Assembly (NCBI RefSeq): GCF_964656455.1
Contig: NC_135726.1
Coordinates: forward strand, 32,021,930-32,085,929
Source: Halichoerus grypus
Lineage: Eukaryota; Chordata; Mammalia; Carnivora; Phocidae
Reading direction: 5' to 3'
Length of the DNA: 64,000 nt
Positions 54,261-64,000 of the stretch are shown piece after piece. Each line of letters begins with the position of its first letter. The stretch's first letter is position 1. The notes beneath the pieces were generated by a model, which saw only the letters and a list, made by a program, of their open reading frames with translations, was not told where the DNA came from and ran no database searches. Both the position numbers and the translations under genes were made by a program.

Positions 54261-55559
54261 CAGTCAAAACCGGCAGCAAGAGCCGGCAAAAATCAGTCCC
54301 CACAGGGGCCAGCAATGAAGACGAGAGCGCCTCAACTCCACCAGAAGCCAGGGGTTAGGTGCTCCGAGTCAGCAAGCTCAGACCCTCAGACCAATGTCCC
54401 CACGAGCAGGGTCCTGTGGCCCATGTGGTTGGGAGAAGAGCCCAGGTCCTTCGCTGTGGGACCTCTCAAATATTATGGACGATCTGCACGAGGAGCCACT
54501 TGAAGTGCTCACAGTGTGCAGGTTTCCCCGACTTCCCTAGGCCCTTTGCTTATGGCTCCCACTTGGATCTCTTGCCATTTCTGCATGGCCCCCACCCCCA
54601 CCTTCAGTAAGCTTTCCCCACCACCAGCCTGAACCTGTGAGGCATCTTCAGAGGCCTTCAGAGAACTGCAAACCTCCCCATCCCACCCTCTGCCAGGTGG
54701 CCCTGAGCCCAGCTTCCTCACCTCCAGTGGGGACCAACTCTGAGGCAGAAGTCATACTCCAGAGCTCCCTGCAGGAGCTCCCTCCCTTCCTTCCTGGTCT
54801 GCCCTGGGAGATTATCCTTCATGAATCACTTGCACATAACCCTTGTCTCAGGCTCTGCTTCTATGGTATTACCTGATGGCTCCCCACTGAACTACCTGGT
54901 TCTTTGGAGGAATCCTGACACATTTGGTAAATTCACATGGAGCAGACAGGCTGACCAGCAAGCTGGTTAGTCTCAGACAAAGGTATGGGTCACCCCAAGG
55001 CCAGTCCAGAAAGGTGATGGGCAAGGAGCCCTATGCCAGGGCTCAGGCCTGATTGGCAGACAGAAATGGACATTTTCTCCCACCCAACACTCACCCCACC
55101 CCCATTTCAATATATGCCTCTCCCCATCTCTGGGGCCTAATTCAAGTACAGGGAGCCCTTCCTGACCACCTCATCCTCCAGTGACTTCTCTCACTGAATA
55201 TCCCTAGCTATCAGGGCTGACTTCAGGAGGAATCCAAGGCCGAAGGAAAGCTTTCTATCCCTCTCTCTGACTCTGTAGTGGGCTCCTGTGATTTGGACAA
55301 ACAACTCCCCACCCCCCACCATCCATTCCTCCTCCTTCTGGTAACACTTTGATTTTCCCTGGAGACCCACCCCTCCACAGGCTGGCCAGACCTCACAAAC
55401 AAAAACACAGGACACTCAAACTTGAATCTCAGATTCAGTCATTGTTTAATATAAGTATGTCTCGTGCAGTATTTGGGATATACTTATAGAAAAAAAAGTG
55501 TTATTTATCTGAAATAAAACTGGATGTACTGTATGGTATCTAGAAACCCTACCCCTCCA

Positions 55560-55960
55560 CCACTTTCATCCATGAGGCATGGACAGGGCTGATTTCTCCC
55601 CCTCACCACAAGGGTGGGTACATGATCCAGGCCTGACCAGTGAGAACTTTGCACATCCCTGGCCACAGGGATTAGTCAAGACTGGGCACATGACCCAAGT
55701 TTGGGTCAAATAGATGCAATCCCAGGACATCAGCTCTTTTTCTGCTGACATTAATGAAATGGGAGAGTGGAAATCTGACACTGAAAAAACATTTTACCTC
55801 TTTACAGGGAGATTCTTTCAAAGAAAAAACCAACATGAAGGAAAACAGATGCAGGAGTTGAAACAATAGAAAATGGGTCCCCACAACACTGAGTGCCTGG
55901 ATCAAACCATGCCTGAAGCTAGTCCTTCCCCTAGACTTTTCAACAACATGAACCACTAAA
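55560..55960 (-). repeat. Old interspersed repeat (family not assigned)
   Basis: The minus strand contains CCAAACTTGGGTCATGTGCC, ACTAATCCCTGTGGCCAGGG and GGTCAGGCCTGGATCATGTA. I know these phrases from dispersed mammalian repeats but cannot name the family. Confidence 0.45.
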
Positions 55961-56139
55961 TCACCCCTTTTTACTTAGACCAGTTTGAGCTTGTTTTCTG
56001 TTTTCACGGGCCACTGAAGTGCTGCTCAATCCAGCCTCCCCTGACCCCATGCAACCCTGTACAATGTGGCACAGAGTCAGGCTCAGTGAATATTTAAGTT
56101 ACATACATCTCTGACTTTACACTTTACTATGGAAGGTGG

Positions 56140-56300
56140 CACGGGATTATGGGAAAGCTGAGCTTTCAAGTCAGACAGGCCCGGTTCCCATTCCAGCTCC
56201 ATTCCCATCCTCTTTCCAGGGCCTGGCCCAACTTACTCGAGTCTCTGTGACCCTCAGTTTTCTCATCCGATAAAATGACAACACTAGTACCTAGATTCTG
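56140..56300 (+). repeat. MIR SINE fragment
   Basis: Forward MIR: CAGACAGGCCCGGTTCCCAT, then TCTGTGACCCTCAGTTTTCT and CATCCGATAAAATGACAACA. Confidence 0.65.
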
Positions 56301-58034
56301 GGGTGCCCATATAATTTTATTGCCCAAACCAGGTCACTTTTGAGAGTGAAAGGGGGCGCTATTAATAACTGGGCCAGGCCAACAGGAGTGAGTTGCACGG
56401 TCATGGGTAGATGGGCCAGTGGTAGCCCTACCTACAACCGGCCTTGCCCACCTCCACCCACCCCTGTGGTCAGTGCCTTCCAGGCTGTCCACCCCCCTCT
56501 CGCCCCATCACTGCCCTCTGCCCAGGCCACTCCCACCATTCTCCACTAGCTGCCACCTGATTCCTTCTCCCAGCGCAGCTGTAATGTTCCCTCCTGGAGA
56601 AGCCAGCCCAGGAGCCCCCAGACTCAGCAGGGCCCCCACTCTGTGCCCCCCCCAACCTGTGAGGGCCTCACTGTGGTCCTTAGTGCTCGGTAGGACTACT
56701 ACTTCTGGATCGCCAATCTCCCCACGTGGCCGAGGACAGGGACCGTACATTTCTTCCTCGTTACCGAAGGTCCTACAAACCTGGCATAGAGCCTAGAGCA
56801 CATAAAACAGCAACCCAAAAAGTAAACGACTAACCCTCCTTTGCCTCCTCTCCACAGGTCTTGTGTTTCCTCCGTGCGTCGCCAGAACCATCCTGGGGGA
56901 GATATCAGGAAGGGACGAACGGGGCTATGAATCACGGAGCAGGGAGAGTGTGGGGCGGGGGGTAGGACTGGGCCCTGGCAGGCCCGGATGTGCTGATGAC
57001 TGTCTCGGAGCCAGGGACTCTGGGGACAGCAGCGCTGGGAGGCCCCGCCCATCTCAGCGGCCCGCAAGCGGCGGCAATGCGCTGGCCCTACGACAGTTTT
57101 CATTGATCAGGGGCCAGTGTGGACTGGGCCTGGGCCGGTTGCCTATTCCAGAATCCAGCCCTGGCTCCTGCTCAAAACACAGGCCCGGCGTTTCCCTGCA
57201 GCCTCGGCCAGCTCTGTCCTCGGCGGCAGCCAAGTCACTGCCCAGAACACAAATTGGGCAGGTGCAAAGGGCCTCTCCAACCTGAAACCAAGGCCAACCC
57301 ACGCACAGCCCGGGTTGTTCCACTCATGAGCAGACAGCATCCCCTTAGGTTGCCTGGCCCCCACCCACACGGCTCTTCTGGCCCACCCTGGGGCAGCCTC
57401 ACCCGCCTGATTTCTTGGTTCATCCAGGCTCCTGGGCTGAGGTCAGCTACCTGGAAAATGCTTTGCCGACCAGCTCCTTGGCTCACACCCCAATCCAGAT
57501 GACACACTACTTCTTTATTTCCACAGGCTCCCTCCCCTGATCTGCAGCCCTCAATGGCTCCCTATTTCCAACCAACTCAGATCCCTCTGTAGGCTTGTCC
57601 TACCTTCCCAGTCCTGCTCACCAGGAGACAAATGGTTATGGTAGGGAAAAAAAACACTGGCCTGGGAAACTCACGTTCTGCCTCAATTTCCCCATTTGTA
57701 TAAAGGGAGGAGGCAAGGGGGTGTCTCCAAAGGCCTCCCTGCTACAACAGGCCATGATTCCATGGGCTCATGAGAGGGTTGATTCAGCCAGGCCCTGACC
57801 TCCATCCTTCCTCTGCTGTCTTTAGGCCACCTCACGGAGCCATCACCCATTCACAAAGCCACCCATGTTAAATACCCGCAGAAGGACCCCAGCAGCCTCA
57901 GCCTGACAACATGCACCTCCAAAGATAGCAATTATCAGGTTAATTTTACAATAGGTTGAGTCCTAACGGCTGTGAGCTCATAACAGCACCGAAAGGAGCC
58001 TGCAGCATCGCTGAGTGGGGTGGGACCCAGATTC

Positions 58035-58215
58035 TGCCCCAGACCACCTGGGGTTTGGGTCTTGGCTCTGTCACCTTCCAGCTGCAAGATACTAACTTCC
58101 CTGAGCCTCAGTTTCCTCCTTTGTATCACAGGGAAATGATATCTACCTCATGGAGTTGCTGTGGTGATTAAAGTGAGTGATATTTGCCAAGCACTTAATG
58201 CCTGGCTTATCGGGA
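58035..58215 (+). repeat. MIR SINE
   Basis: Forward MIR: TGGCTCTGTCACCTTCCAGC, CTGAGCCTCAGTTTCCTCCT and GGAGTTGCTGTGGTGATTAA. Confidence 0.78.
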
Positions 58216-58884
58216 GCTCTACAAAAATGTTCATTTAATAAACAAAAATAAAGGTTCCTATAAAGTGCATAAAGACATACTTACAATAGAAAGGAAGGAG
58301 GAGAGGTCATCCAACAAAAAGAATACTGTTTGTAAATATCTTGTGAGCATCTGTTGGTTCTGACCCATAGGAGGGTATGAAGGCATGTGGGTGTTTTTGC
58401 TTCTTCTATTGGGCATCTGCCAGTTTTCTATGAGGTATTGATATGTTCCTGGATTCTCTGTGCGAGTACAGGAGGATAGATATGGGGAGATGAAGTTAAG
58501 CCCAGCAGTGCTGGAAAGGACTGGGCCCCTTCCGAGGTGGACTGGCAGGAGAGGTCACTATAATGCCAATGTGCAAAGAGTGCATGACAGAGGGCTCCCA
58601 CATGATCTGTTTGCCTGATCCCATCATAGGGGAGCAGGACCTGCCCAGACTTGAGCTACCTCCTCCTCCAAGGAAGAGCCACACACGGGGGATCCCTCTA
58701 ATTATAGGATGGTGCAAGCAAGGCACAGCCCTGTCTTAACAGTGCCCCTGACCGGGCTGATTTTTCACAAGGCCAGGGGAGTGAGCTGTGAGCGCTAGCC
58801 ACACGGGGCTTCCATACGGAGCATGCCGGGCCACAGAAACCCAAACGCAAACAAAACCTCCAAGTTTCTTGTACACAGCACATC

Positions 58885-59820
58885 ATCGGGTTATTTTTTT
58901 TTTTTTAATCCATTTAGCCACTCTGTCTTTTGATTGGAGAGTTTATTTACATTTAAAGTAATTATTGACAGGGAAGGATTCACTATTATCATTGTTTTCA
59001 TTGTTCTCTGTTAGTCTTAAGAGTTTTTTTGTCCATCTTTCCCTCTCTTGCTGTCTTCCTGTCTTCCTCTGTGCTTTGTTGATTCTTTGTACTACTGATG
59101 TGCTTTGATTCCTTTCTCTTTCTCTTTCATATAATTTAAAAATTTTCTCTGTGGTTGCCATGGGGCTTACATAAAACATCTCATAGTTCTGGGGCGACTG
59201 GGTGGTTCAGTCGGTGAAACGTCCGACTCTTGATTTCGGCTCAGGTCATGATCTCAGGGTTTTGAGACGGAGCCCAATGCTGGGCTCCACGCTGGGCATG
59301 GAGCCTGCTTGAGATTCTCTCTCTCCCTCTCCCTCTGCCCCTCCCCCGCTCTATCAATAGATAAATAAATAAATAAAAATATCTCATAGTTCTAACAGCA
59401 TCCATTGTTTGAGCTGCATACAGAAATTCAACTTCTCCCCTTCCCAGCCACACTTTATGTGATTGCTGTCACAATTTACATATATTTGTATTGCATATCT
59501 ATTAACATATTTTTCTAGTTTTTGTTCATATTTTTGTCTTATAACTTTTATAGTAGAATTCAAAGTGATTTACCCACTGCCATTACAGTATTCTGTATTT
59601 GTCTATATATTTGGAGTTTTATGCTTTCTTATGCTATTGCATTGCTATTGAATGTGACTTGCACTCTCTTCAGTGTTCTTGTAAGGAAGGTCTGGTGCTC
59701 CTTACCCCAGCTATTGTTTGTCTAGGAAAGACTTCATCTCTCCTTCGTTTCCGAAGGACACTCTTGCTGGGTATACTAATCTTGGCCGGCAGTTTTCTTC
59801 TTCAAGCACTTTGAATATAT
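58885..59820. mobile_element. L1-derived sequence, part 1
   Basis: AT-rich sequence with TGTCTTTTGATTGGAGAGTT, ACATTTAAAGTAATTATTGA, GGGGCTTACATAAAACATCT, TCACAATTTACATATATTTG, TCTAGGAAAGACTTCATCTC and TCCTTCGTTTCCGAAGGACA. These are phrases of a widespread old mammalian LINE-1-associated repeat. It is interrupted by the CAN-SINE at 59191. The orientation of the parent element is not certain. Confidence 0.6.
59191..59379 (+). repeat. CAN-SINE inserted in L1 sequence
   Basis: It starts GGGGCGACTGGGTGGTTCAG and ends in a GATAAATAAATAAATAAAAAT tail (21 bases, read in two parts). A 13-base exact duplication, ATCTCATAGTTCT, flanks it at 59178-59190 and 59381-59393. Body differences from the other copies suggest moderate age. 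Confidence 0.93.
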
Positions 59821-60545
59821 CAGGATCCTGAAGATATATTAGCCCTCCCATGTTCATAGCAACACTGTGCACAATAGCCAAGTATGGAAACAACCTAAAT
59901 TTCCATCAATAAATGAATGGATAAAGAAAACATGGTGTAGGGATGCCTGGGTGGCTCAGTTGGTTGGATGTCTGCCTTTGGCCCAGGTCATGATCCCAGA
60001 GTCCTGGGATCGAGTCCCACATCAGGCTCCCTGCTCAGCGGGGAGTCTGCTTCTCCCTCTCCCTCTGCTGCTCCCTCTGCTTGAGCTCTCTCTCTCTCTC
60101 TCTGACAAATAAATAAATAAAATCTTTAAAAAAAAAGAAAGAAAACATGGTGTATACATACAATAGAATATTATTCAGCCTTAAAAAGGAAGGAAATTCT
60201 GCAATATCTGGCAATGTGGATGAACCCCGAGGACATTATGCTATGTGAAATGAGCCAGTCACAGAAGGACAAATACTGCATGATTCCACTTATGTGAGGT
60301 ACTGAAAATAGGCAAATCTATAGAATCAAAGAGCAGAATGGTGTTTGCCAGGGGCTGGGGAAAGAAGTTATAGGAAGTTGCTACTCAACCGGCATAAAGT
60401 GTCAGCTAAGCCAGATGAATAGGCTCACAGATCTGTTGTACAACATTGGATCGATAGTCAACAATATCGTATTGTACACGTGAAAATTTGTTAAGAGGCT
60501 AGGATCTCATATTAAGTGCTCCTACCACAATAAAATGAGAATAAA
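59821..60545 (+). mobile_element. L1 LINE remnant, ORF2 C-terminal end and 3' UTR
   Basis: The frame starting at about 59867 reads HNSQVWKQPKFPSINEWIKK, then after the nested SINE the sequence continues into a YYSALKRK-like stretch and ...SQSQKDKYCMIP. These match the last part of L1 ORF2. The 3' UTR-like part runs to the ACAATAAAATGAGAATAAAAAG segment near 60545. It carries no functional domain. Confidence 0.8.
59940..60137 (+). repeat. CAN-SINE nested in L1, with perfect target duplication
   Basis: It starts GGGATGCCTGGGTGGCTCAG and ends AAATAAATAAATAAAATCTT plus A-run. A 17-base exact duplication, AAAGAAAACATGGTGTA, lies at 59923-59939 and 60138-60154. It interrupts the ORF2 remnant, so it postdates the L1. 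Confidence 0.96.
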
Positions 60546-60659
60546 AAGATTTTTCTAAGTCTAAGTAAATAAGTAGGAAACCTATGAGGACGATACAAGC
60601 TTAAAAAGCTCTATTATCCCACAAGTAAAGTTTACTCCTTAAAAAAAAAGTCAAGAAAA

Positions 60660-60678
60660 ATAAATAAATAAATAAATA
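60660..60678 (+). repeat. (AAAT)n tract
   Basis: A short run of AAAT units after an A-run, possibly a tail remnant. Confidence 0.7.
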
Positions 60679-61014
60679 GAAGTCAAGAAAGCTGACTGGT
60701 TGTTGCGTCTGGGCGATTACTTCGAGGGGATTCATTTCCATACTCTCTCTAGTTTTGTGTAGGATTGAAATTTTCTTAAATACTTCTTAAAGTGGTGGGG
60801 GTCGGAGGGGAGCGGATGCAGCAGCCGGAGGGCAGCTCAGCCGGAAGAACAAGAGCTTGACTTTGAATCATCTCGGCAAAAGCAGCCAAGTCCAAGACTC
60901 ACCACGGATAAGCTGGTCAACAAGCAGGATCCTGTGATGCCAGGTCATGGGAAGAGGCTCGATTTCTTTCAGGCACAATGAGATCACAACATAACGGGAA
61001 AGGGCCAAATCTCG

Positions 61015-61220
61015 TGTGGCACTATGGGCCAGACACCCTCCTAAGCACTTTGTGTTTATGAGCTCATTTCATGATGACAACAACTATGAGGTAGACATTG
61101 CTATTTCCCCCATTCTACAGATGAGTAAACTGAGGCACAGGGTGGTGAAGAAATTTGACCGAGTGGCGTTGGGATTTAAGCCGAGCCCCCTAGTCTCGGA
61201 GGCTGTGCTGGATCTAACCA
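61015..61220 (-). repeat. MIR SINE
   Basis: Reverse MIR: CTAAGCACTTTGTGTTTATG, CTACAGATGAGTAAACTGAG and GCACAGGGTGGTGAAGAAAT. Confidence 0.8.
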
Positions 61221-62049
61221 CCATGCTGAGCGGCCACTCCCTTTCTGCCCAGAGCAGATCACAGCCCAGCAGAGTCAGATAAGGAACAGAGAAATACTGG
61301 TTAAAGCTACAGCATCATGGCAGCTTTGGAACAGGTTGAATCAGAAGTGCACTGATAAGTCCCTAACCATCGTGCTCTTGTCAGCGGGTTCGATCTGTCA
61401 TTCTCAGGTTGTCTCCTCTGCCCCACAGGTTTCCGGGAATGCAACTGGAAATTAGCATTTAAGTCTTTAAGAAAAATCGGCTTCTCTATTATGTAAGTTG
61501 AACGAGCCCTGTAAGTACAAACAGGTGTCGGTGGTCTTCTCTGTGAGCAGCAGTCCCTGGGACACGAGGGGGTCCCACTGGCAGCAGGGCACCGACCCAT
61601 CGCCCACACCAGGCTGCTTCACTCACTCGCTGCCCATGGCGGCCACGCCTGCCGCGAGAAACCCCACTCCACAGGACCCGGAGGGACTCCCCTCACTGAC
61701 TTAGCTTTGGCTAGCCACATGATACACCCCAGGATCGGGAGCAGAGGGACTCCCAGAGGCAAGGCATGTCCCTCAGAGATCCTCACATTCTTTCAGATCC
61801 ATGAAGGCTGTATGCAACCTACAGGACAATTTCTCCATCGATCACTGGCTCAGACTCAGAAGCCAGAGGACAAAAGTTACCTTGACATCCAAGATAATAC
61901 TTCTCCCCCCTTCGAGTACTACAATGTCAGCCTGCTTTACTACAAGTATTGTATCTTCTATCATGGGACATGATGATTCTACCATCACTGGAACGGAATA
62001 GCCCCTACCTGGAAAATGAAGTTTCATTCGTAAAGAAAGACACAACTAC

Positions 62050-62225
62050 ACGAGCCTTGCTATTCAAAGTGTGGGCTGAGCACCAGCAGTCTCCACACAG
62101 CCTGGGAAGTCGTTAGACATGCAGGGTCTTGGGCCTCGCCTGATCTACTAAATCGGAATTGGCATATTTACATGAAATCCATGTAATTCATATATACATT
62201 CAAGCCTAAGAAGCCTTGGTCTAGG
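62050..62225 (-). repeat. MER5A-like hAT fossil
   Basis: The segments CAAAGTGTGGGCTGAGCACC, TTAGACATGCAGGGTCTTGG and GGCCTCGCCTGATCTACTAA fit the reverse complement of MER5A, with GAAGCCTTGGTCTAGGGG at the far end. Confidence 0.7.
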
Positions 62226-62254
62226 GGTGACCAGAAAGATGACTGCATAGTTAG

Positions 62255-62470
62255 AGCTGATATTTATTTACTCAGCAAGCCCTGTTTGAAGTACTTTATA
62301 GGCATTAACTCATTTAACCCTCCCTCGCAAGAAGTCTGAGCTAAGGACCATGGCTATCTCCATTTTGTATTATGATAAAATGACTCAGACTAAGACATAG
62401 ACTCAGACTCAGAGAGGCTAAGTAATTTATTCCAGGGCACACAGCTTCCAAGTGGTAGCACTGATAACAC
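62255..62470 (-). repeat. MIR SINE
   Basis: Reverse MIR: TTTATAGGCATTAACTCATT, TAACCCTCCCTCGCAAGAAG and GGGCACACAGCTTCCAAGTG. Confidence 0.78.
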
Positions 62471-63266
62471 AAGGGTAAAGGTTGAGAACTTTGAGGGTGG
62501 AAGAGGCCGGTTTCCTGCCTTCACACACGTCAGCAGACAAAGAAGGCCAATTCGGAGTGTCTCTCGAAGACAGAGCAGGACTCAGGGCAGAGAGGGCCAA
62601 TGTTCTCTATCCTTCCAGGAGCTGAAGCTATCCAACAAAGGAAGAGGCCACTCAGAATAGTGAGCTACCTGTCACAGGAGGTATTCAAGCAGAGGCTGGG
62701 TGGCCTTCTGTACGGGATGTACTGGAGAGGGTTCCTACTCTAAGAAGGAGTCAGGCTTGATAGGGGGGACTTTCCTCTTTAATTCCAGAGTTCTGGGAAG
62801 ACCAGGAAGTGAAAATGCCCCCCTTTACCACCAAGGGCTGGCTGGGGACAACAATGGCTCATGGACGCCTAGGAATCCTCTCTGGCCTTAAGAGTCTGAA
62901 CAGAAAATGGGGCCTATTTTTAACCCTCCGGCCCAAACACCTTCAACCTGGATCGCCGATAGTCCACAGACAGCAAGCAGAGCTAACTGACCCCTGGCTG
63001 GGGACGGGTGGGGAGGCGGGCAGACACCCCTCCTCACTCCCTCTGAAGCAAGGAGACACCTCTGTGGCTCCGGGATCCGAGCTTTCGCAAACAGGAGAAA
63101 CCCCTTGAAGAAGATCCTCATTCATTCATCCAATGGCCCACACCTTGACTAGGCAGACTCTACCCGCCGGCATCTTCAAGTAACTGCAATTTCTACCCGG
63201 CTCACAGAACAGGGTGCAAATGGAAAACTCTGATGGGGACTTGTCTTCTAAAATGTCAGACCATGG

Positions 63267-63499
63267 GAGCACCTCGGTGGCTCAGTCTGTTAAGTGTCTG
63301 ACTTTTGATTTCGGCTCAGGTCATGATCTCAGGATCCTGGGATCGAGCCCTGCATCAGGCTCCACACTGGGCATGGAGCCTGCTTGAGATTCTCCCTCTC
63401 CCTCTGCCCCCTCCCTACCAGCCCCCTGCGCCCCCCTTCCCGCTCACACGCTCTCTCTCTAAAATAAATAAAGAAATCTTTAAAAAAAAAAAAAAAAAG
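63267..63499 (+). repeat. CAN-SINE
   Basis: It starts GGGAGCACCTCGGTGGCTCA, with the full tRNA-like part, a longer CT-rich region and a poly-A tail. The flanks TGTCAGACCATGG and AGTTAGGCCACGG are diverged duplicates, so this is one of the older SINE copies here. Confidence 0.92.
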
Positions 63500-63589
63500 T
63501 TAGGCCACGGACATCATTCAGAGGGACCCAGCATGGCTGAGGGTCAGAGCCTGCCCACTAGAGTTGAAATCACAGCCCCACGTATGAAC

Positions 63590-63695
63590 TGACTGCTCTG
63601 TGCCCCCAGTCCTCGTCTGGAACATGCAGATAAGAATGGTGCCCAGCGTACCTAGAACAGTACCAGGCACACGGTGAGCACATCTGATGAATAAA
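63590..63695 (+). repeat. MIR-like fragment
   Basis: Forward MIR end: CAGATAAGAATGGTGCCCAG, then AACAGTACCAGGCACACGGT and a GATGAATAAAC end. Confidence 0.55.
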
Positions 63696-64000
63696 CACAA
63701 CCAGTGGACGGAAACATCCTCGCAATTCCAAAGAAGGGCGAGCTTTACCGGTGAGATTCACTAAGCAGCACAAAGATGCCACGAAATACTGAGCGTGGTG
63801 CGCTTGGCATGTCCATGGCACATGGAAGTCTCTCAGTAAATGGTCATGGACATCCCTGCCCATCCTGCTACTGTCGTTCTTATTACATTACCAGTTTCTA
63901 ACTGGAGAGAAGAGGAGAAAATCAGCACCGACCACACTGTGCAGCCCAGGGAGGGCTGAGGCGCGGAGGGGGGCTGACAAGGGCAGCGTGGGGAGGTGGG

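Larger units (their letters stand above)
41924..64000 (-). other. NKD1: NKD1 intron 3, partial (runs off the window end)
   Basis: More than 22 kb upstream of exon 4 with no coding exon that I could find. It is rich in MIRs and carries four CAN-SINEs (44257, 59191, 59940, 63267), two L1-derived stretches (58885-60545 and about 47170-47530), an L2 stretch (51990-52790), a MER5A (62050) and a CG/CA dinucleotide tract (51129-51171). GC-rich blocks at 46690-46890, 50380-50700 and 56930-57080 carry no recognisable exon. Confidence 0.8.

Noticed and set aside
42000..64000. Search for NKD1 exons 1-3 (MGKLHS start, IEEWIGRQR region)
   Set aside because: No stretch on the minus strand gave these residues with splice signals. 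They most likely lie beyond 64000.
1..64000. A novel defence, mobile or biosynthetic system
   Set aside because: Nothing in the sequence supports one. The window is an ordinary mammalian locus: one Wnt-pathway gene, introns and repeats.

Overview
This window is vertebrate nuclear DNA from a caniform carnivore, most likely an arctoid (bear, seal or mustelid). The evidence is six full-length tRNA-Lys-derived CAN-SINEs with the characteristic head, CT-rich stretch and AATAAA-rich tail, on a background of old mammalian repeats (MIR, L2, L1, Tigger, MER5A/hAT). There are no operons, bacterial genes, CRISPR arrays or viral genomes. Gene density is typical of a mammalian locus with one gene.

The only gene I can support is NKD1 (naked cuticle homolog 1), a Dishevelled-binding inhibitor of Wnt signalling. 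It lies on the minus strand. Seven coding exons can be placed to the base, all with GT/AG junctions and consistent phase: 41857-41923, 28002-28108, 24737-24832, 19524-19671, 18981-19065, 17440-17567 and 16090-16679. Together they make 1221 bases, or 406 codons plus a TAG stop. By comparison with the human protein (about 470 residues, from memory), the first ~64 residues, including the N-myristoylation signal, lie on upstream exons beyond position 64000.

Layout: 1-16089 holds the NKD1 3' UTR, whose end I cannot fix (one candidate signal is at 11256), and the intergenic DNA that should lead towards SNX20/NOD2 by mammalian synteny. It contains a CAN-SINE inside an older repeat, L2, a Tigger DNA transposon, MIRs, an L1 3' end and an unusual compound duplication at 9462-10692. 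Positions 16090-41923 hold the seven exons and six introns. Positions 41924-64000 are one large partial intron with no coding exon that I could find. It is rich in MIRs and carries four CAN-SINEs, one nested in an L1.

I found no undescribed biological system. The most unusual structure is the segment at 10439-10692. It is built from an inverted copy of 9541-9658, a short piece matching 11783-11803, and a direct copy of 9462-9582. All of it interrupts a MER5A-like element, which resembles a replication template-switch event. Other items worth a check are a 161-codon minus-strand ORF with a strong Kozak context at 3190-3675, a 119-base homopurine run at 35389-35507, and several repeat-free blocks that may be conserved regulatory DNA.
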